DNA of 64,000 nt from Arthrobotrys musiformis (taxonomy: Eukaryota > Ascomycota > Orbiliomycetes > Orbiliales > Orbiliaceae), in NCBI GenBank assembly GCA_036971715.1, contig JAVHJL010000006.1, positions 3,162,001-3,226,000 on the forward strand, read 5' to 3'. Position 1 is the first letter of the stretch; every line of letters starts with the position of its first letter. Both the position numbers and the translations under genes were made by a program. The notes under the pieces are model-generated. The model was not told where the DNA came from, ran no database searches, and was given only the letters and a program-made list of their open reading frames with translations. This document shows, one piece after another, positions 1 through 11,790 of the stretch.

Positions 1-3000
1 TTGTCGCGGCTTCAACATCCCAAAACTCGACGAAATCACAACCAGTTGACCTTGAAAATCCTTTGAGGGCCGCAGTTAGACCATATTTCCCGGTCGATAT
101 AGCCATAGAACAGTCAAAGAAGTCGTCCATTCCAAGCTTGGTCCCCGAATCGAAACTCAAGACGTACGTGCCTGTAGATATACCCCAAAGGCAAACCGAT
201 GCGTAACTCTCGCCGCGGATGCCCCAAAGAGCTAGTTTTTTTCCCGGAAACATTAAAAAAGAATCACCCATGCTGCCTATGGATTTATAATTATATTTAG
301 ATGGCAGCAGTATCCCCGAATCTATCAGGTTTGCTGTCGGATCCAATAGCGCTACCCGTCCATTCTGGTGACGGAAATGGTCTCCGTCCGCATCCCTTGC
401 CAGACCACATCTTACTTGAGCTGATATTGCCATGGTATTCCCATCCAAGGAAAAGGCTATCCCTGTCGGCCTCGATTCCATTTCGTGGCGAGCAACTGTT
501 TGCAATTTGTGCCCAGTAGCGCAATCATATACTTCAATTATAAAGGATTGTTGAAATATCATGTGTGGAGTTGTCAGGACCGCGATCCTTTTGCTATCCG
601 GGGAAAATGCCATAGCACAGGTCCTCGTTTCAAGTACCCATCCCCCCGCCCCCCGCCCCCGATAACAGACCCGACACACGCAACCACGCTAACCCTCGAG
701 CCGCTATAAAATTGTTGTTTGGCGAGATAGCTGCGGTATAAGCCATTTCAAGGACCTGAGTAATTTGAATGCTAAACTTGTATAGAAGTTTCCCAGTAGC
801 TGATTCTAGGACCCTGATAGCGTTTTCAGAACCAAGCACCACTAAATTGCCGCTCGGGAGAAAGTCAAAGCCTAAGATTCTGTCCCACGGCCCTTTTATC
901 GTCTCTATTAGTTGCCCCGTACCTGAATCCCATACTTTGACGATATCGACACCACCTGCCACCGCTGCCACCCGTGTGCCATCCCGAGAAAACCTCACTT
1001 TCGCAACACTCCGTATCCTCAATACAGATTGATCATCAAGCCATAAATCCCCTTCCTGCCATGAATCCGAGCTGTGATCACATTCAAATTCTAGAGGGAA
1101 ATCATCCCTTTGCTCGTTCATCGAGCCTAAATTGTATCGCAGTTGCCCCGTTTCAAGGTCATGGAGCATAACAGAGCCAGATCTCGATATCGAGGCCATT
1201 ACTTTATTGTCTGGCGACAATGCTTGACCGGCAACTGCCCCCCAGTCACCCGCCACAACAGTCTGCCTGAGTCTGTGAATCTCCTTCCCGGTGGTGGAGT
1301 CGTATACACAGATTCCTACTTTCGGAGAGCCGTCTGAGCATCGGCCCGCCAGCGCAAACACCAATAATTTCCCATCCGGTGATATAGTTATTGGTGGGCT
1401 TCGTACCCACGTCTTGACGTCGATAGAAGTAGCTTTTGGCTCTATCTCAGCACCAAGGTCGCCAAAGACCACATAATTATATTCGTATTGGCCCGACCAG
1501 TCATCCCCCTTATCCTCCATAGTTACGGCTGCGAATTTGCCGTCTGGCAACACAGCTATCGCCTGTACCCCGCCCCATTTGCTCGTGACTGTGTGAAGCC
1601 GTTTCCCTGTAGCTGTAGAACTAATTTCTATTTCCCGGCAAGTACCGAAAATGCCATACCAGCGGACAACTACCGCCGTCTCGCCGTCCGAGGATAAATC
1701 CATCAGGGCTTCTTCGTAAATTTCGAATCTCGTAGTCAACAGCGCTTGTGTCGGCTGCACACGCGAGGTAAAATTCCAGAACCAAGCCTCGCCTTCGTTC
1801 GGGACAGATAGTAATAATTGTCCATCCGGGGAAAAGGAGATATCTTCACTCGCCATAAAGATGCTCCTGAGAGGTACTCCCTTTGGTTCTCCGGTTTCCG
1901 AGTCCCATTGCCTCATTGCGTCGGAAGCCATTGAAAAAATTACACTTCCATCAGCTGAGAACAATACAGCTTTAACTCGGTCTTCGTGGCCTTCGAGCGT
2001 CAACTTGAGTGTTCCTGCAACGGCATCCCAGACCTTGACGGTTTTGTCCCGTGAGCCCGAAACTAATAGCTTCCCATCCGAGGAGAAATTTATCACTGTA
2101 ACGGGACTGTCGTGTCCTCTAAGTGTTCGTATCGGCGCTCCAGTAAATGAGTCGTAAAGCCTCACCATAGAATCGTTCCCTGCGAGCGCTATAACATTAC
2201 TTCCCTTAGCCGGCGAAAATTTCATGAAATCAGAGTCACGTAACTTGACTTCTCGATTATCACCAATTAATAACCCATCGGCGTCGATATACTGCGAAGG
2301 ATCGGTATCGTGGTGGCGCCAGTAATCCAATTCTTGTAGCACGGCATCCCATTCATCGTCTACTTTTGGTAACGTCTGGATCCACTTTGGAATTTGACTC
2401 TCAAACGTCTTTCGAATGATGGAATTGTGCGGGGAGAAAATGAGGGCTGAAGAGTATAGCTGGAGCGGTGCCATGTCAGCGAGTGATCGGCTTGCCAATA
2501 GGAACCGCTGTGCATCCTTGATAAATCTATCTACTTCGGTGCCATCGGAAGTCTAACTCATTTGCCCCAAAGATATTAACGTATGGATAAAAGAAAATTA
2601 TAGTACAAACATATATAGGGGGTAACTTACTACTAGTGAGCTCAAGTCACGGATGTGTACGATGATATCATATGATTTCCCCAGTAGACAAAGGGCTTCA
2701 ACCCAGTGAAGGAAATGATCTCGTAGAAAGATGTGGACCGGGCCTTCGTCATTGATAGAGTCCCCAGCCTGCTTCAAATGGTAAACCCAGTAGCAGCAGG
2801 CATACCGGACATCCGGTGGCATATTTTCCTCAATAGTCTCTTGCCTAATTTTTGTCCTTGGCTTTCCGGGGCTCGTTAGTTTGCAAATATTTCGTTTAAG
2901 GTGGTGAGGCATTTTGACATCTGAGAGCCGTCTTAGACAGGAAGCAGCTATATCTTTATGATTTTGCATTTCATTGACCCAGAACAAATTCCTCCCATCC

Positions 3001-5631
3001 TTACGGTTTTGAAGATGCGGACCAGTAAGGAAATCTCGGAAAGAGAGGTGTAAGAGTCTGATTGGTTCCGTACTGGCTGCTGGAATATTGAGGACTGAGC
3101 TGAGGGGGGCTAGTCTGTAGTTAACTTTCCATGTATCGATATTAAGAAGATGTGCAAGTGAGTCCGCAGATAGGGGAGTCGCTAGGTTGATGATTGCGCC
3201 AACAACTTCTTGGAACCCATCGATAACACCCTTCTTCTCCAAATCGGAAAGCCCTGTCAGAAGCTGATCCAGAATTGTCATATAGATCGTATCGATCTCG
3301 GACGCCTCAGTTATTCTATTGCGATCTTGGAGAATACCTTCTAGCGTAGCTTGAAGAGATTGCTTTGTATTCCTAAGCATGCCGCAAATCGTCGCCGCTA
3401 CGATGAACAGAGGGGTTGCCATATCAGCTAACTTTCTGACAGATTCTTCAGGGGGCCAGTTAGCTAGAGCTGGCCTTTGATATGGAAAGCATTTTTCATG
3501 TTTCAGTCTGATGTCTCCTAGTTCGCGCTTCAAGAATACTGATATATCATGTTTTATGATATGTTGCTCTATATCAGTAAGAACAGCATGCTCGTAACTT
3601 CCCTCAATGTCGCTAAAGCCGAGATGAATCGGCAACTCAGGTCGACTAGTTAAAAATATTTTCGTAGACTGCAAACGGCCTAACTGAGAGAGAAGATGGA
3701 TGACAAGGTCGATTTCACCTTCGTTATCACATTCGTCCAGAGCATCGATAACTATAGAGTATTTCGACTTCGTGGTTTGAGAATGTTTTAGTTCCGATAG
3801 AGGCTGAAAGATAAGGTATTTAAACTGCTCGTCAATTGATGCCGAAAGAAGCCCGGGGTTAGACTCAATGGATCTTGCGATGATTGGTCCTAGGCTAGGT
3901 ACATTCCGGGCCAGCTGGGAAGCAATAGTCGTAAAAAGAATTTTAGCGTGAGAGCGATCTTGTTCGCCTCTCTTGAAAAAGAAGCTCGCTCCCAGCCGAT
4001 GAGCATTTTGAAAGGACTGTGCAATAGTTCGAGCTATTGTGGATTTTCCAGTGCCAGCCATACCATTTAGCCAAAAAATAACCTGATTATGTGTGTCCGC
4101 TTCGAACCATTCCTCGATTCGGGCGAGGAATTCGACCCTCGTTCCTGCATGGCATTTTGGACTAAATCTCTGATTGTTTGAGTCGAGGGCGGCGCCTTGA
4201 GCACAAGGTAGCATGTATAGCTTATCTAAGAGCCTTTTTTGCTCGTCTTTCTCCATCGCATTTCCAAGGTCCGTTCTAAAGGATAAATCATTATGATATT
4301 TCTAGTCAGTCAAAATTACAATTACCCCGGCTATCACATTGATTAGTTGGGGGGGTTGGGCAATGGGGGGTGGCAGAAAGTAAAAACCTTACACTTTGTC
4401 CTTCACGCTCGTGATATCTTTGAAGAAGTGAATTTTTTATTATTCAGTTAGCTCACACAATTTCGAGCAAAATAAACGAACGGGTGTGCAAATGTCTACA
4501 TATACATATCATTATAGCTAGATTATGTATATCTAGATCTAGTGCATGGAATAAATTTTGACTTAATAGAACAGAAAGGATCCGGAGGCTCTAACCATGC
4601 TTTACCGTAACGAGTATTTCAGCAATCCGCGGCGTCGGATCAACTTGACTGGCTGGAATGATATCGAGAAGCTCCTTCGCGTAAGCGGCTGCATTGGCAG
4701 CCGCACACCTTTGCCAGCGCTTATTTTTGTGCGAGTCGGCATAGTCGCAAATGCCCCGAATGACAAGACACGGGAAATTATCCATAAGCCCAGCTGCTTC
4801 CATCTCGAAGCAAATTGCACCAAGATCCTTTCCAATTTGATCTCGAGTCATAGCATGCTTGACAACTTGATTTCCCGATGCAATATTGCCATAGTGAATA
4901 ACAGGGTCGGTTGCAGCACGGTTTCGACGGACCACCCTTGAACTGCCTTCGCAAAGTTCGCAAAACTCGTTATCCTCACCCTCCTGATGCTTATACCCTG
5001 CTACATACAAGTCGTCGTTTTCTGCACCTTGGTATGAATACTGGGTCCGCACACTGTCCGATTTTGGCCCGAGCTTTTCAGAGAGTATTTGAGGAACCCT
5101 GCTCCCCTCTAGTTCATGTTCCGCTTGAAGATACCCTATGGCATTCAGTAACACTAGCGGTGGTTTGTTTAGAGAGCCAATGCGTCGAAGTTCGCCGCCT
5201 TGTACAGTTTTACCCACCCCCGTGGTCTCGGTAGGAGGCAAATTTTTACCCACATCATACTGTATAACACCCCCAAAATTACCCCTAGGTTGACTAACGA
5301 CAATATCACCTAGTCTGATGTCGTGAGCTCTACTAGGGATCCCTCCACCTATGCCAACCATTAGGCCAAACCGTATAGATTCAAATGTGGATAGCATTTG
5401 AACGGCAACGGTAGTCGCAGAGGTTTGTCCGTATACGCCAGCAGGAAGGCAAGCGACCGCAATATTGTGTTCTCCAATGCTTCCCAGATGATATATATTG
5501 TGGTCCGCCTGATTCTGATACTGAGGCGATCTTCCGTGATCTTTGTCTAGCATGAGACGCGCAGCAGCCATCTCTATAGGAAGGGCGCAGATCCATCCGA
5601 TCGTATATTCTTTATTCTGAAGAGGAGGCAT
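1..5631 (-). CDS. PNP-NACHT-WD40 NOD-like receptor (STAND protein), 3' end outside window
   Basis: This is a fungal NLR-type receptor. I read exons at 5631-4606, 4301-2631, 2552-about 694, and an open frame from about 623 to the left edge; introns 4302-4605 and 2553-2630 are phase 0. The N-terminal ~340 residues are a PNP/UDP-phosphorylase-like domain, opening with YTIGWICALPIE and carrying VGIGGGIP, EMEAAGLM and IRGICDYAD. The second exon carries NACHT motifs: Walker A GMAGTGKST, Walker B IVIDALDECD and FLTSRPE. The third has many WD40 repeats, e.g. LLVSGSRDKTVKVWD and AVLFSADGS. In this family the repeats sense a ligand, NACHT oligomerises, and the PNP domain is the effector; related PNP domains in bacterial defence cleave nucleotides such as ATP. 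The target here is unknown. The frame breaks near 624-693, so either a 70-nt intron or a frameshift must be assumed there. At least about 1700 residues are visible. Domain calls are firm; the 3' structure is not. Confidence 0.85.
624..693 (-). other. Frame break in the WD40 region: 70-nt candidate intron or frameshift over a G-quadruplex motif
   Basis: Upstream WD40 coding (ending around 694) and downstream WD40 coding (from 623, containing AFSPDSKRIAV) are in different frames. A GT-AG pair at 693/624 restores phase but removes most of one blade. A single-base shift in the G-runs keeps normal repeat spacing and reads WVLETRT just before the next blade. On the minus strand the stretch 660-637 has runs of 5, 6, 6 and 3 G separated by one or two bases, a canonical intramolecular G-quadruplex pattern. 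Homopolymer sequencing error is a real alternative. Confidence 0.6.
4302..4605 (-). other. Phase-0 intron between PNP and NACHT exons
   Basis: The donor GTAAAG follows an ACG codon at 4606, and the acceptor ...GACTAG precedes an AAA codon at 4301. The joined frame reads without a stop into the NACHT linker (motif LPCAQGAA). At 304 nt it is two to four times longer than most other introns in the window. Its complementary (plus) strand carries a 7-G run, a GGG and a 6-G run at 4349-4370. If it is not spliced, the PNP part would end at a TAG at 4591. Confidence 0.65.
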
Positions 5632-7508
5632 TTCGAACGGTTCAGGCCGGTCAACTAGACTTGACCCTGGCGATTCAAACTTCGTTGAAAACTGGTACCC
5701 TCACCAAGCTTGAAGGAAATGATATGGACTTTTTGGCGCTGATAGCTAGGTGCGGGGTCGTGCCCTAAATATGAAGCTAGATATCCTGCCCCCTCAAAGC
5801 CAAGCTCTGAATTGGGCGGATCCTTTTCACCCATATTTTACTGGTAGGGCTTCCGCAATATATTATACTGATAAAACATAACGCCTCACGTACATACATG
5901 TACCTTGGAGAGGAGTCGGGTACCTAAGCATTACTATACGCTGACAGTATACATTTTGAGACCTGGCCACGGCATGGGGACGGTGCCGAGAAAATTTGTC
6001 TAATCAGCCTTCCTGCAATGTTTGCATTGGTGGTGGCTGAGCTGCATTGATCTGATACCTATATGAAAATGTCGGCAGCCTCGTAATTACCTAATTTTGA
6101 TCGGTTCATGAATTCATGAATTCATGTTAACGTTGCTCGGCCTGGCCGCGAAAGGTTTGAAGTACTTTGAAACGGATGCCGTTTTCTCCCTGCTCATACA
6201 GTATCCAATTGTATACGTACTGTCAATGTAAAATAGCTAGAAGATAAGCTATCTCTGCTAGCTACCTACTACCTAGGCCAATAATTAATAATACTATAAG
6301 ATGAACCATGGCATCGAACGAGGGTTTTGCAACTTGTGTCATTTTGTAGGCCATAATGTGTTGGTCTGATCCACTTGTATGTCGAATCCCACTTCAAGGG
6401 AACACAGTCTTGCACCCGTAGCTAGTAGAGGCGTATGTTACACGAAACTAAGGTAGCTCTAAGATTGACTTGCGGTATATCCTTATATAGAGTAGCAGCT
6501 AAGTGCTTGAGTACTTACCTAGGTACCTAAGCTAAGCTAAGTAAGTACTTATATTTGACCTGCACTTTGATTGAATACCATTCGAAGCTACCTAGCTCGA
6601 CTAAACATACCCGTTAACACTGTATCTATATGAGCAGATATAGTGCAGTATAAATATAATACCCTGCAGAGGCCTATTACGACGAGACGTTGGGCGCGTA
6701 TTAATAGAGGCCCTTCCCTACTAAGTATCTAGCACAGTACCTCTTAGATGCGCTGTTCGATTCACAACGGATTTAAAATTACACTACGCTCTAGCTAGTT
6801 CCTCGCAACTGAGCCACCAGTATTTACTGAATTACATACGTATGTACACTTGCACCCCGTCCATAGGAATAAGTTTATATATCTAAGGCGAAAATATTTC
6901 TATAGCTACTCTTCAAGTTTTCAAGTTCAGACATTTTATCAACTAAATTCATTATTGTAGTATTGTCTGGTCTCATTCCCAGCCTCACCCAGAGTGGTCC
7001 AGTATTGTCATATTTGCGCATACCTTGAATCCTATATATAAATTAGCATCAGTTGTAAAACGCTTCGAATCACTATAGTACTACCTATCGCAATTTTGGA
7101 GCTTAAGCTCTTCTAGATCTAGAATCGAACCTCGAGATCCGCGTACCGGTACACCCCATGTACATGTAAATTCACAAGGGACAAAAGAATCGAAGTCTGA
7201 TTGGTCGATCGTGAGCTTGTCTATACACTATTGCCCCAGATATGTCAATTTAAATTCTAGATACATATGGAAAGCAAGACGGTTCGTTACGTAGCTTAAG
7301 ACTGTTGGCCGCTGTGCACCGTACACTCTGGAATGGGAAAAGGGGGCTCGTTACAGTAGCATCAACAAATAATCCTCGCCGTAGATAAGAACATAAATTG
7401 ATCTACTCAGCAGCGGTAACCGGGTATCAGTCAGGATCAAGCATAACCCCGAGGGTGCACTGGGTGCCTCCTCGTATGCTGACTCAAGGGAATTCGAAGT
7501 CCGGCTTC

Positions 7509-8196
7509 TTAATTTACAAGCAGCTTTCCTGAATCGGTTATATGGGAACTCATGCCAGTCCATTCGACTGGCTGGACCACTGCGCTACATATGTATGAAC
7601 AAGTCACAGTGCGTTTGTAATCAATATAGCCCCGCTGTAGTACAGTCAACCCATTGCAGCCTCTATCGCAGTCTGTCATTGCCAGCCAAATCACCGGACC
7701 AATCTTCCACCTCTGATGCGAGAATGCTTTCTTCGAAATCTTCACACTAGGCTCAGCTAAACCATTGCTTATCATTTCGCCGAGGCTCAACAATAGTTCT
7801 ACAGAATATGCCGGCATGCCCAAAGGTATCGAAGAGATCTTTTTGTTCTTAATGCCGTAATTCATCTGCACGATTTCCGAGATTACCCCATAATCGTGAG
7901 AGCGAGAGCTACCCGGCGAATTGGAAGCCGCGGAGGCATGCATGGCAGTCGCGATTCTTGAAGTATATAGCACTCGTTCTAATGGCATGCATGCTAGCAG
8001 CTGCAGGTATATCAGAACCCCAATGGCATTGCCTAAACAACCCCCCAGAACACTGACTAATATTATCAGATATTAACGCAAGGGTTAATGCAGCATTCGG
8101 AATCGGTTGGAATGTTCGCCACCTCCCAAGACTCTTCGAGTCTGCTACCATGCGGTTACCTAAAATGTAGATATATAATTCCTTCTTACGATACAT
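7509..8196 (-). pseudogene. Possible degenerate protein-coding relic, two overlapping frames
   Basis: Two overlapping minus-strand frames (8196-7909 and 7988-7509) look more protein-like than the surroundings. The first contains LGRWRTFQPIPNAAL, and the second KISSIPLGMPAYSVELLL and KKAFSHQRWKIGPVIW. They overlap in different frames with no clear GT-AG pair joining them, as expected for a gene broken by a frameshift. I do not recognise the family. It could equally be two chance frames; their mean length is only modestly above background for this composition. Confidence 0.25.
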
Positions 8197-10770
8197 AAAA
8201 GTTAAGATGGTTTATTTCACTTAACTCCGGGCCACCTTTAAGTTTAACCACCCCCTTATGAGTACGAACTGTATCTAGATATAACTGCCGACGAGATGAT
8301 TGGTATCTGATGAAGTACTGAAGTACCTCGGTATGCATGTTATCATAATAATTAAATATGTTAATATTGGATAAGAAGAACCTGCATTGGAGATCCTATA
8401 GGCAGTCGGTGAGCCCTTGGGTAAAAACATCTCGAGATTTAAGGTGATAAGGAACCCGCCTTTCGAAACCTGGCTTTTTTAATTTTTTATATAATTTAAC
8501 GGGCCACGGAAGTTAAAAGAACCGGATTGTAGATGGGCTTATTGGATTAGATGCGTTTAAACCCGGTGGGTATGTCGTTTGGGGACTATCTTTCGCTGGT
8601 CGCCTAAAGATCATGTCCGCGTGAATTTGGGAATAACGAATTCACAGACGCTAGTCATGACTATTGGGTTGCAAACTGCTGCTTCGCAAGTCGCGAAATG
8701 TTAAAAAATCGCAACATCTAGCTAAGGTAAGCTAAGCATGTAGGTGCGGAGAAACATTTAAGTCCGATTGCGATTGAGATTAAAGACCCAAGACAAATTG
8801 ATAGTCGGCAGAAGCTGAAATGTAAGATTAATACGGGAGGACAATTAATGATCACAGCGCGCAGTACAGTGGGGCCTTGGAGATGTCGGCAGTGCCGGTA
8901 GACTCCATAGTTCGGACATATAACTCTTTTTCTTTTCCCCATGCGGCCGATGATACGATACGACGGGATTTTTTTGATATCATATATTACCGGTAATCGC
9001 AGATTCGAAACAATCAATCATAGCGGGGAAAAAAATGCTACCTTCTTGAAATCGCTATAATACGGAGGTATTAAGCCGTTATGATTCTTGTTCCCTGAAT
9101 TCATAAAGTACATAGACGAAATAATGCGGGATCGAGAATTTTCTGTAAATGAGCCCCTCAGTTCGCCTCGTTATGGTATTACTCGCCAAAAAGAAAGCAT
9201 CTACATACGGCTCCAGAATTACGAAACCCATCTATCATCCTGAGGCAAATTCGCAATTGAACGCCATTGCGCTGTTAATTTCGCCTACCAAAAAAAAGAA
9301 GCCATGACCCCAAAAGAGGCTGGAGGGAAGGTGTTACAGAAGAAAAAAACCACCGAACGGCCCACAGGAATTTAAGCGAGCGGTGTTTCGAGATTGAAGC
9401 CTTGCTTTTTTGGGCCTTGTTTCGGAACCCTGAAATCAAACTTCGTCTCTCAAATTCGAGAGAGAGAGATGCGAGTGGATACGGTGAGATTGTCGATGAA
9501 AGAGACATGGAGTCATTGACTCGATCTGGGCCGGTTTACGTTACCAGAGACATGACCCGAGATGCGTCGGAGATGCCGTTTCTTTTGGTCTTCATTGGGT
9601 TTTTCTTTATTTTCCTTTTTATCCACTGTCTCGGAGACACTGCTTTTTCTTCACATGGCAAGCCGATAAGCGTGTCCGGGAACGCGGGAACAAAAAACAC
9701 AGAAACCAAAATGGGATGTCAGGAATGCGGAAAAATAAAAAAGAAATAAAAGAAGAGGGAAAAAAAGAAAAAGGGTACAGAGGGATTGAGATTCAAAATT
9801 GTGAGGCATTATAATATTGGCTCGATCGATGTCAATAACCAGCTGGGGAAAATCATCCCGAAGTCAGGGTCAAAGACTCGTTCGGAAGGCTCCAGGGCAA
9901 GACCTGGCCGACAGCCACGACAGGACCAGCGCACTTAAGGATGAGGTGCATTGCATGAAAAGCAAGGGTTTTTTCGTCTTCAGACGGGCCTGGCTCTTGT
10001 TGGGATTGTAAAGATGATTGGCCGGAGAGCACTTCCCGGTTGGAGAATTCTTGACGGCATGATTAGTTGGTCGTTACAGTTCTGGTTGTTATTCAAAAGT
10101 TAACCACAGTTGCTTGGATCCGCCTGGATCCAATTCCAACATTATTTGAACATATCACACGACAGGATTTAGGCTGGGCTGGATAGATGTATGTATTGTG
10201 TATGTATGCATGTTTCGAATAGGAAGAGCCCAGATTTGAAGGTCTTGTACAGATATGTAATATCAGTACATAAGCCACCGGCTAGGCATCTTGACATTCC
10301 GTGTCGTTGCTACTGTAGTATCCAGTATTAGTATGCTTTGCCGTCCCGAATGGAAGCTAAGAAAGAGAAAGATTGAGTCGAAATAAGAAGCTCTGTCGGT
10401 AGCTCATTGTGATCCTATGGTCCGAACGGCCACAAGAGATGAACTTGCAGCACCTGCAAGCCACCAACCCACCTTTTTAGAATTGATTATTCCACACGGT
10501 GTACCCCGCCAGGGTCGTTGCGTCTAATTTTCTGTTCGAGTTTTTTTTTCTTGATTTTATCCCACCAACCAACTGTCCAGCTGCGCATGTATATGTATAT
10601 GCATGTAGATGCAATGGGGAGCATGCAATAGTGAGTGTTTGTTAAATGTCCCCTTCGTATCTAAAATACCTTTGGCGATCTAAAAACCGGCAGCCGGGGC
10701 CCAGGCCTAGAAGGGCCCACAACGGCAGGGACCAAGATACATAGAATGATCTCTCTTGCTTTCTTGTTCT

Positions 10771-10844
10771 CTTTCTTTCTTTCTTTCTTTTTTTTTTTTT
10801 TGGTCTTTGAGTCGCCCTGTCTTGTCTTGTCTTGTCTTTCCTTG
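10771..10844. repeat. Simple repeats: (CTTT)n, poly-T, then (CTTGT)n
   Basis: A tetranucleotide CTTT tract runs directly into a poly-T tract (10771-10801). Some 16 bases further on there is a run of CTTGT units. These are typical polypyrimidine microsatellites and are probably polymorphic between strains. Confidence 0.85.
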
Positions 10845-11659
10845 TTAGGTATGCCGTGACCATGGGATTGCAGTTGCATCCATCTCGCGGAGGTGAGAAC
10901 GAACCCATGCAACGGATCTCTCGCGTCGTGCAAAGGGTGTTCAATTGAACGATGTGCGCGCGGAGAGAAGTGGCCTGACAGGGGGGCCGTACGAATGCAA
11001 TTGAGCCATTCGTTCGGTTGGCTCTGTCGCACCAGGACTGGGCAAGCTGAAGAGAGACAAGCAGACAACCACCGTTGCTGCACTGCACTGCACTTCATTG
11101 CACCGCACACTGTTGGGGGGAGATATGGTAATCTGCTGCCTGAAAGCCTCGCCTTTCCCTTCTTCTCCAACCCGGCCAGGCCCAGGCGGACGTACGTGCG
11201 TACGTTTCGTTTCTTGCCATTCTCTGAGTGAGAGAGTGAGTGAAATTACCAAGTAATTAATATGAATATGTTACTCATAAGCTGCAATTCGTGTGTCCTA
11301 TCGATCGAGCCGTGGTTAGTTAGTACGTGCGTTAGTAAGCAAGGTGCTCATTATAATTAATATATTGCATACCTGCTAATGTTCTTTAGCACCCCAATCT
11401 GCCCTCGTAGTTAAGTACTCCGTGCAATCCGTGCTACAGGTGCTAGTGCTAGTTCCGGTGCCGCCAGTGGTATCGTCAACCCGAAGTCTGTGAGGCCAAT
11501 GCTCCATCGAACCGATAATATAATATATCGCCAGGCAGCCGTTTTGGAAGTTCAGTTGAGTTCAGCGCAGTTGGGTTCACCAAATCAGCTTGGATGAGCA
11601 AAAAATCAACTTCTTAACAGAAACAACGCAAACATCTGTCTTCTCTCTCTCTTCGCCTC

Positions 11660-11790
11660 GAGTAGACTCTCTTCTTCTCCTTCTCCTTCTTCTGCCTCTT
11701 CCTTCTCTCCATCGCTGCTGCCATCGCAGTCATCGCAGTCATCGCCATCGCCATCACCGTCACTGTCATCACCGCCATCATCAACCATCA
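11660..11790. repeat. Imperfect trinucleotide/hexanucleotide repeat (CTT, then CATCGC/CATCAC)
   Basis: CTTCTC units are followed by CATCGCAGT and CATCGCCAT type units. The repeat yields apparent Leu-, His/Arg- and Asp-rich frames on both strands (11590-11835 plus, 11794-11606 minus), which are compositional artefacts and not genes. Confidence 0.8.

Noticed and set aside
10642..11252. Overlapping frames of 100-170 codons on both strands
   Set aside because: Four overlapping frames in different phases over a simple-repeat segment; no family-like motif.
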